DNA of 64,000 nucleotides, from contig JBEVWG010000002.1 in NCBI GenBank assembly GCA_040506705.1, positions 1 through 64,000 on the forward strand, in the 5' to 3' direction. The translations under genes and the position numbers were made by a program. This document shows, in pieces, positions 54,644 through 63,930 of this stretch. The notes under the pieces were generated by a model. It made no database searches. It was not told the DNA's origin and worked only from the letters and a program-made list of their open reading frames with translations. The stretch's first letter is position 1. Every line of letters begins with the position of its first letter. Source of the stretch: Thiodiazotropha sp040506705. GTDB taxonomy: Bacteria > Pseudomonadota > Gammaproteobacteria > Chromatiales > Chromatiaceae.

Positions 54644-56979
54644 ATATCGGCAGATTCTTACGCTACTACCTTCTCTTTCTCATACCGACAACAGTATTGG
54701 TAGGTCTTGCATTCTGGGTGCTCTATTCCCAGACCGAAAACAGTGTCAATAATGAGATGAAGCTTGAATCCAACATTCTCATTAATCAGTTGAGTGATCA
54801 ACTGAGCATGGCATTTATAGAGATCCACTCAGATCTGAGGCTGCTGGCAGAGCAATATAAATTACATGGCTTGGATCGTGTTACCAAGAACCCCGCTGCC
54901 ATTAAAAGATTGCAACAACTATGGATCTCCCTGGCAGATCAGAGAGGTCGATACGACCAGATTCGCTTTCTCGACAACCAAGGACAGGAGATTATCCGCA
55001 TTAACTATAATGGTGGCGCTCCCTATCCGGTAAGTAGTGACAAGCTTCAATCAAAAAAGCACCGATACTATTTTGTAGAGGCCATCAATACGCCTGTTGA
55101 AGAAATTTGGAATTCAATACTTGATCTCAACATCGAGCGAAAACAGATAGAGTTACCCTTAAAACCGACCATCCGTTTTGGTAGCCGAATCGATATGGCT
55201 GATGGCAAGGCTGATGGGGTAATAATTTTGAACTATCTTGCCAGGCAGTTACTGAACGACTTCAGGCAAATATCAGCGGGCTTTTCAGGACAGGCCATGC
55301 TACTCAACTGGCAAGGCTATAGCCTGGTTAGCCCAGATGCTGCCCAGGATTGGGAATTCATGTTTCCTGACAGTCCTCAGGCAGGAATGAACGTAACTCA
55401 CGACCAAGCGTGGCAAGAGATCCAGAGCAACCATCAAGGGCAGTTGTTCAATCCACGGGGACTCTACACATTCAATACCATTGACCCTTCAGGTATTTTT
55501 CAAGCCACACAGGCCTGTAAGGGGTGCTTGAGAATGATATTGCATGTACCTAATGAACTGTTACAGGCTAAACTTTGGCGTAAGCTCTCCAACACCATAC
55601 CTCTGATAATCTTTATCTATCTACTGCTGGCAATAGCTCTTGGCATAGCACTTTGGCAGAGAGAGAAACGAAACGCGGACAAACAGAAGATTGATGCTCT
55701 TAATCGAAAAATCACCAATGAGCATGAGCTTTTCCTAAATGGCCCAGGCGTAGTTGCTAAACTGCGAAACGAAGTTGGCTGGCCAATATCATTCGTTTCG
55801 GCAAATATCGAAGAGTTGCTGGGGTTTGATAAGGAATATTTTAAATCGGGCAAAGTCACCTATTCCAGTATTATAGATAGTGGCTATTTAGAGCAATATA
55901 CCCAAGAGACACTGGAGGCCGAACGAAATCGCTCCATCACATTCAACCGTTCGCCATACCTGATTGTCGACAATAAAAATAACCGAAAGTGGGTAGATGA
56001 AACCACCCATGTTATTCGTGACAACCAGGGCAGGTTGACCGATTATTTTGTCCATATACACAATGTCACTCAGCTGAAAGAGACAGAGCAGCAACTCACA
56101 CAATCAAGGGACTATATCCAGAAAGTGGTCGATACTATTCCCGACCCAACCTTGGTAATTGACATCAATACCTTCGAACTGCAACTGATTAATCAATCAG
56201 CACTCGACCTTTACAACAATGGCCAAATAATCACCTCGAATGCTACATGCTACCATCTCTCCCACAAGCGCACCTCACCCTGTAAGGGGCAGCTCGACCC
56301 CTGCCCTATCAAAGAAATCAAAGAGAAGAAGACAACAGTATCGGTCGTTCACAAACATTTTGACCACCAGGGTAATGTGATACATGTAGATGTACGCGCA
56401 ACTCCTATTTTTGATGAATCTGGTGAGAATATAATTCAAATCATCGAGTCTCACCGCGATATAACCGAGACAGTGGAGATGGAGAAAAAACTCCAGTACA
56501 TCGCTGAAACCGACAGACTCACACAAATTTTCAATCGTATGAAATTTGATGAGGAGCTAAAGAACCAGATCGCATGGGCCAGTCTGACCAACAACCGATT
56601 TGGCTTGATAATGTTCGACCTGGATAACTTTAAACAGGTCAATGACACGTATGGCCATGACATGGGTGATCGGGTGCTGAAAAATACGGTGGATCTATTG
56701 ACCGGTAGAATCCGAAAATCAGATATTCTTGCTCGATGGGGCGGTGAAGAGTTCATGATAATAGCCCCACTGATCGACACCAAAGAGTTAAGAATTCTGA
56801 CAGAATCCCTACGCTCTGCCATCGAACAGCTAGAGCATGAGAAAGTCGGCAACGTAACTGCCAGCTTCGGTGCCAGCGTTGTAAGATCAAGTGACAATAT
56901 AGACACACTGCTTAAGCGGGTAGACAGCGCTCTATATGAATCCAAGCAGAAGGGGCGTAATCGCTGCACTGTATTTTAA
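54640..56979 (+). CDS. membrane diguanylate cyclase with PAS domains and Cys motifs
   Basis: Protein of 779 residues. Helix 1 (~9-28) and helix 2 (~317-340) flank a Cache-like periplasmic domain that ends with ACKGCLRM, a CxxC without the following His of a heme site. Two PAS domains follow (~360-490 and ~495-625), the second containing a Cys-rich insertion (CYHLSHKRTSPC and PCPIKE), then a GGDEF domain (~625-779). The cyclase signature is intact, RWGGEEFMII, with MFDLDNFKQVNDTYGHDMGD upstream. It likely makes cyclic di-GMP, under control of the PhnD-PAS partner encoded just before it. Confidence 0.9.
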   Translation: MNIGRFLRYYLLFLIPTTVLVGLAFWVLYSQTENSVNNEMKLESNILINQLSDQLSMAFIEIHSDLRLLAEQYKLHGLDRVTKNPAAIKRLQQLWISLADQRGRYDQIRFLDNQGQEIIRINYNGGAPYPVSSDKLQSKKHRYYFVEAINTPVEEIWNSILDLNIERKQIELPLKPTIRFGSRIDMADGKADGVIILNYLARQLLNDFRQISAGFSGQAMLLNWQGYSLVSPDAAQDWEFMFPDSPQAGMNVTHDQAWQEIQSNHQGQLFNPRGLYTFNTIDPSGIFQATQACKGCLRMILHVPNELLQAKLWRKLSNTIPLIIFIYLLLAIALGIALWQREKRNADKQKIDALNRKITNEHELFLNGPGVVAKLRNEVGWPISFVSANIEELLGFDKEYFKSGKVTYSSIIDSGYLEQYTQETLEAERNRSITFNRSPYLIVDNKNNRKWVDETTHVIRDNQGRLTDYFVHIHNVTQLKETEQQLTQSRDYIQKVVDTIPDPTLVIDINTFELQLINQSALDLYNNGQIITSNATCYHLSHKRTSPCKGQLDPCPIKEIKEKKTTVSVVHKHFDHQGNVIHVDVRATPIFDESGENIIQIIESHRDITETVEMEKKLQYIAETDRLTQIFNRMKFDEELKNQIAWASLTNNRFGLIMFDLDNFKQVNDTYGHDMGDRVLKNTVDLLTGRIRKSDILARWGGEEFMIIAPLIDTKELRILTESLRSAIEQLEHEKVGNVTASFGASVVRSSDNIDTLLKRVDSALYESKQKGRNRCTVF

Positions 56980-57173
56980 GCAGCGACAGACTGTTAGATT
57001 TATACCCCCATCCCACAGCATAATTCCCTCTCAGTCATCATATTTATTATCACGACCAGCTAAAATATGACCTGACACACTTATTTAAAAAATCGTTGCA
57101 GTTCAATACAACAACCACCCTATCCTTAGCCAGAAAAAAAACGTACTATCTGCGCCATCGGCTGCTTGACCGC

Positions 57174-57204
57174 TTAAACCTAAAAGATCAGTTGGGCAGC
57201 GTGA
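57174..57204 (+). repeat. partial copy of the inverted-repeat element
   Basis: Thirty-one bases, core CCTAAAAGATCAGTTGGGCA, match the left end of the element at 21900-22028 apart from small changes. A possible but poor partner, TTTTAGATTTAG read in complement, lies near 57250-57262, so this may be a decayed or solo end. It sits in the 5' region of the cytochrome c gene. Confidence 0.55.
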
Positions 57205-57275
57205 AGTATGCGTTTATGGAGGCGCAGCCAAACCATGACGTGGTTGTGGCAATATTTTAGATTTAGAGGCTTCGA

Positions 57276-57584
57276 ATGAAAAAAACGATCTACATCACCG
57301 GCATCACTCTGCTCGCCTTGACTCTTACTGGCTGTAGCGACTCAAATGATTTTAAACCAGTAGCTGGCATGGATGGTATGGATATATATGCCAATGCCTG
57401 CTCTAGCTGTCATGGCAGTAATGGACAGGGCAAATTCGGCTTTTTACTTAAACTCGCAGGCACCGATGACTCCTCAGAAGAGATCTCTGAGAAGATCATT
57501 AACGGCGGCCATATAATGCCAGCCTTCCCAAACATCAGTCAGCAGGAAGCGGAAAAAGTAGCGGCCTATCTCAAGGCACAATAG
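57276..57584 (+). CDS. lipoprotein c-type cytochrome
   Basis: Single-heme cytochrome c of 102 residues. The signal peptide ends in a lipobox (LTLTGCSDS), so it is membrane-anchored in the periplasm or outer membrane. Heme attaches at CSSCH in YANACSSCHGSNGQGK. The distal Met is in GHIMPAFP, as in the class I cytochromes. AYLKAQ is the last helix. Partner unknown. The gene stands alone behind a partial repeat element, with no adjacent oxidase or reductase genes. Confidence 0.9.
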   Translation: MKKTIYITGITLLALTLTGCSDSNDFKPVAGMDGMDIYANACSSCHGSNGQGKFGFLLKLAGTDDSSEEISEKIINGGHIMPAFPNISQQEAEKVAAYLKAQ

Positions 57585-57755
57585 TTACTAATCCGGCACC
57601 TTAATAGCCATGTTCAGGGCTATAAGCGTGCCCTTGATCAAGGCGCGCGCGGGTCGCCGAACCTGCTACACCTGACTGAGCCACTCCTGCAGCCTCTAAT
57701 CAAAAGATATTTAGTGGCAGGCCATCGACTGTTTCTTACGGATGGAAGTAGTGTT

Positions 57756-58376
57756 TCACTCTCCCCACCTTGGGGAGAGATTATTCTCAACATCCAGTTG
57801 ATCCAGAATTCTGGACACCATGAAATCAACAATATCCTCAACGCCCTGTGGATTGTTATAGAAGCCGGGGTTTGCTGGCATGATCACAGCCCCTATACGG
57901 CTAAGCTTGAGCATATTCTCCAGGTGAATTTCAGAAAAGGGGGTCTCGCGAACTACCAGGATCAACTTTCGACGCTCTTTTAAGATCACATCTGCAGCCC
58001 GCTCCATCAGATCATTGCTGGCTCCGCAGGCAATGGCTGATAGCGCACCAACAGTACAGGGACAGACGACCATCGCCCTCGGTGGATTGGATCCACTGGC
58101 CACTGGCGCCATCCACTGCTGACGTCCAAACACCTGCAACTTTTCCGGGTCAGCATTGAAGCGCTGGCATAGTACCTTCTGCGCTTCGGTTGGCTGAGAT
58201 GGCAGCTCCAATCCAGACTCCATCTTCAATACCACTTGAGCGGCCTGACTGAACATCACATACAATTTCTGATCTGCCTGGACAAGAGATTCGATCAGGC
58301 GCAATGCATAGGCGCTTCCCGATGCTCCGGTAATGGCCACAGCGATCGCTTTTGTTTCATTAGTCATACCCGACAT
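57756..58376 (-). CDS. ubiX: flavin prenyltransferase UbiX
   Basis: Makes the prenylated FMN cofactor used by UbiD decarboxylases, here most likely for ubiquinone. The 206-residue protein has AVAITGASGSAYALRLIE, ASGSNPPRAMVVCPCTVGALSAIACGASNDLMERAADV, KLILVVRETPFSEIHLENML and ANPGFYNNPQGVEDIVDF, matching the family. The start overlaps the mpl end by 13 bases. A GC-rich hairpin (57759-57779) lies at its stop but lacks a T tract. UbiD itself is not in the window. Confidence 0.94.
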   Translation of the reverse strand: MSGMTNETKAIAVAITGASGSAYALRLIESLVQADQKLYVMFSQAAQVVLKMESGLELPSQPTEAQKVLCQRFNADPEKLQVFGRQQWMAPVASGSNPPRAMVVCPCTVGALSAIACGASNDLMERAADVILKERRKLILVVRETPFSEIHLENMLKLSRIGAVIMPANPGFYNNPQGVEDIVDFMVSRILDQLDVENNLSPRWGE

Positions 58377-59731
58377 TGTAAAGCATCCAGCAATCTTTGA
58401 TGTATCCCCTCAAATCCGCCATTACTCATAATCAGGATATGATCTCCTGGCTGAACAATATCCACTGATCTGTCGATCATCCCCTGGGTATCGCGAAACA
58501 CCTCAGCACGGGAACCCAGTGGCGCCATAACGGACTCCGCATCCCACTCCAGATCACTGGGTGCAAATAGCATCACTCTGTCAGCCGCCTCCAGGGCACC
58601 AGTCAGGCGCCGGGTATGAATATCCTGCTTCATGGTATTGGAGCGAGGCTCAAGCATGGCGACGATACGTGCATCTCCAACCTGACTGCGTAGACCATTC
58701 AGGGTAGTTTCAATTGCAGTGGGGTGGTGAGCAAAGTCGTCGTAGACACGGACGCCCGCGACCTCTCCCCGCAGCTCCATACGGCGCTTAACATTCTTAA
58801 ATCGTGACAAGGCGGAAATGGCAACGCCAGGGGGAACCCCGGCATGTCGAGCTGCCGCGATAGCAGCCAGTGCATTGGCAACATTATGCTGCCCAACCAG
58901 GTCCCATTCGACACGCCCCTGGGATTGCCCACCACAGATTACATCAAATTTTTGACCATCCACTGAGGCATCAGCAGCATACCAATCTGTTTCCCCTATG
59001 GGATCGAAATACTCCATCGGTGTCCAGAGACCCATATCGATCACCTGGCTGAGATTTTCATCGTTTTGCGGCGCCACGATCAACCCCTGTGAAGGGACTG
59101 TACGTAGCAGATGGTGAAACTGTCTCTGGATCATCGCCAGATCATCAAAGATGTCAGCATGATCGAATTCGAGGTTGTTCAACACCAGGGTACGGGGGCG
59201 GTAGTGTACAAATTTCGAGCGTTTATCAAAGAAAGCAGTATCGTATTCATCTGCCTCAACCACAAAAAATGGCGAGTCACCCAAGCGGGCGGATACCCCA
59301 AAATTCTCCGGTACACCACCAATCAGATACCCAGGATTGAGTCCCGCATCCTCAAGAATCCAGGCCAATAGACTGGCTGTACTGGTTTTCCCATGTGTTC
59401 CGGCAACGGCCAGCACCCATCGCTCAGGTAGAACATGTTCAGCCAGCCACTGCGGACCAGAGGTGTAGGAGAGCCCCTGATTGAGCATATACTCCACCGC
59501 AGAATTTCCCCTGGACATGGCATTTCCTACCACAACAACATCGGGAGCAGGATCAAGGTGTTCAGGTTTAAAACCCTGCATCAGATCTATCCCAGCCTGC
59601 TCCAGTTGCGTACTCATGGGAGGATAGACATTGGCATCCGAACCACTCACTTTATGACCCAATGCTCTTGCCAGCAGGGCAATGCCCCCCATAAATGTGC
59701 CGCATATTCCAAGGATATGTAGATGCATCAA
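58364..59731 (-). CDS. mpl: murein tripeptide ligase Mpl
   Basis: Recycles cell-wall tripeptide by joining it to UDP-N-acetylmuramate. Mur-ligase fold protein of 455 residues with HILGICGTFMGGIALLARALG, ATP-binding AVAGTHGKTSTASLL, EADEYDTAFFDKRSKFVHYRP, GQHNVANALAAIAAA and DDFAHHPTAIETTL. Its HHPT and C-terminal segments distinguish it from MurC. It overlaps ubiX and the upstream membrane-protein gene, so the group is one coupled transcript. Confidence 0.95.
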   Translation of the reverse strand: MMHLHILGICGTFMGGIALLARALGHKVSGSDANVYPPMSTQLEQAGIDLMQGFKPEHLDPAPDVVVVGNAMSRGNSAVEYMLNQGLSYTSGPQWLAEHVLPERWVLAVAGTHGKTSTASLLAWILEDAGLNPGYLIGGVPENFGVSARLGDSPFFVVEADEYDTAFFDKRSKFVHYRPRTLVLNNLEFDHADIFDDLAMIQRQFHHLLRTVPSQGLIVAPQNDENLSQVIDMGLWTPMEYFDPIGETDWYAADASVDGQKFDVICGGQSQGRVEWDLVGQHNVANALAAIAAARHAGVPPGVAISALSRFKNVKRRMELRGEVAGVRVYDDFAHHPTAIETTLNGLRSQVGDARIVAMLEPRSNTMKQDIHTRRLTGALEAADRVMLFAPSDLEWDAESVMAPLGSRAEVFRDTQGMIDRSVDIVQPGDHILIMSNGGFEGIHQRLLDALQCRV

Positions 59732-60231
59732 TCAAGTACCGGAAAAAAGATCGCTATCAGACTACCTGCGATCATGGTGTAAAGCAGTGCCGCAGCAATA
59801 CCTACATTCAAAGAAAAATCGAAAGTGTGCCGTAATATATGGCCAAACACGACGATACCCCAGGAAAACACAATCAAAAACAACAGACCTGATTCCACCG
59901 ATTGACTCTGCTTTCCCCAAGCGATCAATGGCAACACCAACATACCTAACAGAAAACCGCTCAACATAAGAGCCGTAACTGCTTGAATAAATCGTTGCGA
60001 CAACCCTCTCATACGCAGTGCTGTATAGAGCATGCCCAGCATCAGCGCCAACTCAAACAGGGTTTGCCAAATGGCACGGCCAAGCCCCGACTGGCCATCC
60101 GTCAGCATCAATACGCTGACAAACATATTCAACAGGATAGTAAGCCACAACAGATGTATGGATAGCGGTAGATCCTGCGGGCCACGTTTGAGCAGGCAGA
60201 GTTCTATGGCAGCATTGAGCAGTGCCTTCAA
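59728..60231 (-). CDS. small membrane protein of unknown function
   Basis: Protein of 167 residues with about four or five hydrophobic helices (~28-45, ~53-70, ~82-107, ~113-133, ~140-163) and no recognised motif. A polar cluster lies at residues ~1-25. It overlaps mpl and the SDR gene by four bases each, so it is expected to be expressed with them. Its presence between an SDR and mpl may be lineage-specific. Confidence 0.7.
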   Translation of the reverse strand: MKALLNAAIELCLLKRGPQDLPLSIHLLWLTILLNMFVSVLMLTDGQSGLGRAIWQTLFELALMLGMLYTALRMRGLSQRFIQAVTALMLSGFLLGMLVLPLIAWGKQSQSVESGLLFLIVFSWGIVVFGHILRHTFDFSLNVGIAAALLYTMIAGSLIAIFFPVLD

Positions 60232-61007
60232 AGAAGCTTACCCAGGGTTCGGTCAATCGCAAAAGGGCTCCACGACTGACATACGGGCATCACTTCCAGA
60301 GCATTGATATTGATGTGTGGCGGTAAGGATGTCACCCAATAGACGATTTCGGCAATATCATCTGCCGTCAAGGGTTGGGTGTCCTTATAAACATCTGCTG
60401 CCTTGTCACTATCCCCTTTCATTCTGACCAGTGAAAATTCAGTCTCAGCCAGCCCCGGCTCGATATTGGTAACCCTCAATGGCGTGCCAATCAGGTCTGC
60501 TTTCAAGCCTCTGGAGAACTGCTGCACGAATGCTTTGGTAGCACCATAGGCATTACCACCGGGATAGGGCCAGTTAGCTGCAACTGAACCGATATTGACA
60601 ATGTGCCCACGTTTACGTTGAACCATACCAGGCAGAATCAACCGGGTGATACGCATCAAACCCTTGATATTGGTGTCGACCATAGTCTCCCAATCCTCAA
60701 GATCAGCTCGATGAGCCGGCTCAAGACCAAGGGCCAAACCTGCATTGTTGATCAACACATCGATCTCACGACTGGATTCTGGCAGCCGCTTTAGAAAACC
60801 ATCCACCGCTTGACGGTCGGTAACATCCAAAGTCTCGACATCAACCTGCCCTGCTCCTGAGAGGGACTCTCTGAGTGCATGCAGCCGATCCGCTCTGCGG
60901 GCACACAACACAAGATCGTCACCTGCTTCAGAGAAGCGGCGGGCACAAGCCTCACCAAAACCGGATGAGGCGCCTGTAATCAACACTCGTTTTTTCATGG
61001 GTAACAT
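60228..61007 (-). CDS. short-chain dehydrogenase/reductase (YdfG-like)
   Basis: NAD(P)-dependent oxidoreductase of 259 residues. It has the cofactor motif TGASSGFGEACARRF, NNAGLAL, the active-site Ser in GSVAANWPYPGGNAYGATKAFV and Tyr-x3-Lys in the same stretch (YGATK), and SLPPHININALEVMPV near the C terminus, as in the YdfG family of 3-hydroxy acid dehydrogenases. ATG 61007 or the ATG three codons later may start translation. Substrate unknown. First of the coupled SDR-membrane protein-mpl-ubiX group. Confidence 0.88.
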   Translation of the reverse strand: MLPMKKRVLITGASSGFGEACARRFSEAGDDLVLCARRADRLHALRESLSGAGQVDVETLDVTDRQAVDGFLKRLPESSREIDVLINNAGLALGLEPAHRADLEDWETMVDTNIKGLMRITRLILPGMVQRKRGHIVNIGSVAANWPYPGGNAYGATKAFVQQFSRGLKADLIGTPLRVTNIEPGLAETEFSLVRMKGDSDKAADVYKDTQPLTADDIAEIVYWVTSLPPHININALEVMPVCQSWSPFAIDRTLGKLL

Positions 61008-61140
61008 TAAGGTTGTACTGAATTTTGTGACGGGTCATCTGCCCAGCCAATCTTCGTTCCACGTCCATTCAAACATAATCAAAACGGCTTTTGAACCTGG
61101 CCCACGCCATCTCTCAAATCATCGTTGTTGAATAACGCGT

Positions 61141-62652
61141 CTAGCCACGCAACCGTTTTTGGGTTAGCGCAATGCTCAGAATCAAGGTCACTAGCAGCAT
61201 CATCAGAACCGTCAGATTTCCAGTCCGGGCATAAGGGGTCATGCCACTCAACGGCAGAATCTCTCCTTGCAATACATCCTGCTGCTGTAGCGCCGATCGC
61301 CCCTGAAGCTCGCCAAGAGGCCCAATGATTGCAGAGATTCCAGTATTCGTGGCGCGTAACAGATAGCGACTCGTTTCAAGGGCTCGCATACGGGCAATCT
61401 GCAGATGTTGATGGGGAGCCAGGGAGTCGCCAAACCAGGCATCATTACTCACATTGATCAGGTAAGCCGCCTCTGGTAATGCCTTAATCATCTCATTTCC
61501 AAAGGCATCTTCATAACAGATCGACATACCAACGGCGTGATTACCCACCTTCATCAACGGTTTCTCTTCGATGCGAGCGGAGAAATCAGACATCGGAATT
61601 GTAAACAACTCAACCAGAGGCCAGAGTACCGATTTCAGTGGCAGATATTCAGTAAATGGCACCAGGTGTCCCTTGTAATAGCTACCCCTCTCCTCATTAC
61701 CGAGAGCCACCAGGGCGTTGTAATAGTGTTCCCGAGAGGAATCCATCTGCACCACACCGAACACCAGGTTTGAATCATGATCCCTGACCCGTTTTTCAAG
61801 TGGCTGAATAAACGCCGCTTCAACTTGATACTGAAAGGCAGAGACTGCCGTTTCCGGCCAGATCACCAGATCTTTATCGAGATTATCCCGTGAAAGATTG
61901 GCATACAAGACCAAGCTGGGGGCCAATTGCTCAGGCGCCCATTTTTGCGCTTGAGGTATGTTGCCTTGTATCAAAGCAACTGTGACAGGTTTACCGTTTT
62001 GGCTACTCCACTCTATCTGGTTCGTCATCCAGCCTCCGAGCCAGATCACCACCAGACCTGACAGCAACCAGATCCTGCGACCCTGAGCATCCAAGAGGTG
62101 AGACAATAACCCTGCAGTGAGCGTGACAGCCCAGGTTATACCCAATACGCCAAGCAGAGGTGCATATCCTGCGAGTGGTGAATCAACCTGAGAGTAACCC
62201 AACTGCAGCCAGGGAAAGCCGGTTAAAAACCAACCTCTGAGCCACTCCATCAAGACCCATAGGGAGGGATAGATCAACAGCAGTTTTGGTGTAACGGCAA
62301 CTGATTCAAAGTAAGAGGCAACCCATCCCAGCAAACCGTAGTATAGGGACACAAAGAGGATAAACCCCAGGGTAAGCAGCAAAGGAAAGAGCCACCCCAG
62401 GTCTCCAAACTGGGCGACACTGACATACAGCCAGGAGACACCACTCCCTAGTAGCCCCACACCATAGGCAAAACCCGTTTGGAAGCTAGCGCCTCTGCCA
62501 TGGTGCCAGATAAGGAAGAGCAGAAGCGGGCTAAAAACCGCCATCAACCAGAGATTGAAAGGGGCAAATGCCAGCGTGGCAAGTCCACCTGAGATAAAGG
62601 CCGTTAACCGTGGGGCGCGTAATAGCAATTGCACTGTGGGTATACCTTCCAT
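61141..62652 (-). CDS. lnt: apolipoprotein N-acyltransferase Lnt
   Basis: Adds the third acyl chain to lipoproteins in the inner membrane. Length 503 is standard. N-terminal membrane helices (~15-210) are followed by a periplasmic nitrilase-type domain (~215-470) with LVIWPETAVSAF, catalytic Glu in VPFTEYLPLK, and Cys in GMSICYEDAFGNE, then a last C-terminal helix. It belongs to the corC-ybeY-phoH chain but is separated from corC by 197 non-coding bases. Confidence 0.94.
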   Translation of the reverse strand: MEGIPTVQLLLRAPRLTAFISGGLATLAFAPFNLWLMAVFSPLLLFLIWHHGRGASFQTGFAYGVGLLGSGVSWLYVSVAQFGDLGWLFPLLLTLGFILFVSLYYGLLGWVASYFESVAVTPKLLLIYPSLWVLMEWLRGWFLTGFPWLQLGYSQVDSPLAGYAPLLGVLGITWAVTLTAGLLSHLLDAQGRRIWLLSGLVVIWLGGWMTNQIEWSSQNGKPVTVALIQGNIPQAQKWAPEQLAPSLVLYANLSRDNLDKDLVIWPETAVSAFQYQVEAAFIQPLEKRVRDHDSNLVFGVVQMDSSREHYYNALVALGNEERGSYYKGHLVPFTEYLPLKSVLWPLVELFTIPMSDFSARIEEKPLMKVGNHAVGMSICYEDAFGNEMIKALPEAAYLINVSNDAWFGDSLAPHQHLQIARMRALETSRYLLRATNTGISAIIGPLGELQGRSALQQQDVLQGEILPLSGMTPYARTGNLTVLMMLLVTLILSIALTQKRLRG

Positions 62653-62849
62653 CCTCTAGCCGACAGTTGGGTTACTTACTTTTTTCAAGCTTACTATTAA
62701 CCCGGCGACTAAGTATGTTGTCTTCAGCCATAGTGCATCTGTTACTGGTACAACAATCAACTCAACCATAGTCAACTCTCAAACCTACCTCTATTTGTCT
62801 CTCTATAGCGGAGATAGCACTGCTTCTTAAAATTGAGCTGATGAACTGC

Positions 62850-63458
62850 TTACGCTTGCGGTTCGTCTTCAGGTGTATCGTGTTCATCCTCTATTTCGCC
62901 AACGATCTGCTCAAGCAGATCCTCCAGAGTCACGATACCCGCTGTTGAACCATATTCATCAACAACAATGGCCATATGGTTACGGCTCAATTTCAAGTTC
63001 TTTAACAGTTGGTTCAGGCGCATCGCCTCCGGAACAAAGAGTGCTTCACGCATAACCTCAAGCAGATCAAATTCATCTCGCTGCTCCTTTTGAAAGAACG
63101 GCAACAGATCCTTTGATAAAAGCAGCCCCAGAACCTCATCCACATCCTCTCCGATTACCGGCAGTCGGGAATGAGCTGACTCTATGGCGACCTTTAAGAC
63201 CTCATCCAGACTATCTCCAGCACGCACCACCTCCAGCTTGGAACGGGGGTTCATGATGTCCCGCGCTCGCCGCTCGGAAACCAGCATCGCACCCTCCATC
63301 ATGCTCAGAGCGTCATTGTCAAACAACTCCCTCTCGTTGGCCTCCTTCAATAGGCTGTAGATCTGCTCCTTGTCTTGCGGTTCACTACCAAACATTCGAC
63401 TGATTCGTTCCAGCCAGCGTTTGGAGGAACCGCTACTTAATCGATCTTCGCTGTTCAT
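62850..63458 (-). CDS. corC: short CorC-like CBS protein lacking the C-terminal domain
   Basis: CorC/HlyC family protein of 202 residues, where family members are usually near 290. It has the N-terminal region with NERELFDNDALSMMEGAMLVSE and RDIMNPRSKLEVV, and a CBS pair (~68-190) ending in VDEYGSTAGIVTLEDLLEQIVGEIEDEHDTPE. The protein stops at EPQA, before the CorC_HlyC domain. Translation of the next ~100 bases in all three frames shows no clear remainder. The position between ybeY and lnt supports the corC identity. Suggested roles in magnesium/cobalt transport rest on homology. Confidence 0.85.
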   Translation of the reverse strand: MNSEDRLSSGSSKRWLERISRMFGSEPQDKEQIYSLLKEANERELFDNDALSMMEGAMLVSERRARDIMNPRSKLEVVRAGDSLDEVLKVAIESAHSRLPVIGEDVDEVLGLLLSKDLLPFFQKEQRDEFDLLEVMREALFVPEAMRLNQLLKNLKLSRNHMAIVVDEYGSTAGIVTLEDLLEQIVGEIEDEHDTPEDEPQA

Positions 63459-63922
63459 TGCTTCTCTTTAATGTAGGGGTCTGAAAACTGTAGGGTTTGA
63501 AGGATTTCACGCTCTCTATCCTCCATCATCTCTGCCTCCTCATCGGTCTGGTGATCATATCCCTGCAGATGCAACACACCATGAATCACCATATGTGCCC
63601 AATGGGCCTCCAGGGTCTTGTGCTGCTGTTGCGCCTCCCGAGCGACCACTGGTGCACAAACCACCAGATCACCGATCAAAGGTGTTGTAACCACTTCAGG
63701 GGCATCAAATGGAAAGGAGAGTACATTGGTCGGCTTGTCCTTGCCTCGATAGTCCCGATTCAACTGCTGGCTCTCTGGCTCATCCACCAAACGGATGACC
63801 ATTTCCACCTCATTCTCACCGGTCTCGAGTGCGGCTTCAGCCCAGGCAAGCAGTTGTTCATCTTGGGGCAGACCCTGAGATCGCTCAGCAACCCTTTGAA
63901 TCTCCAGCATCAAGCGACTCAT
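63455..63922 (-). CDS. ybeY: endoribonuclease YbeY
   Basis: Metal-dependent rRNA-processing and quality-control endonuclease, 155 residues. The zinc site is HMVIHGVLHLQGYDH, the conserved H-x3-H-x5-H pattern. VLSFPF and GDLVVCAPVV are family features. It overlaps corC by four bases and is eight bases from the phoH stop. Length is normal. Confidence 0.95.
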   Translation of the reverse strand: MSRLMLEIQRVAERSQGLPQDEQLLAWAEAALETGENEVEMVIRLVDEPESQQLNRDYRGKDKPTNVLSFPFDAPEVVTTPLIGDLVVCAPVVAREAQQQHKTLEAHWAHMVIHGVLHLQGYDHQTDEEAEMMEDREREILQTLQFSDPYIKEKQ

Positions 63923-63930
63923 GTTGGCGG

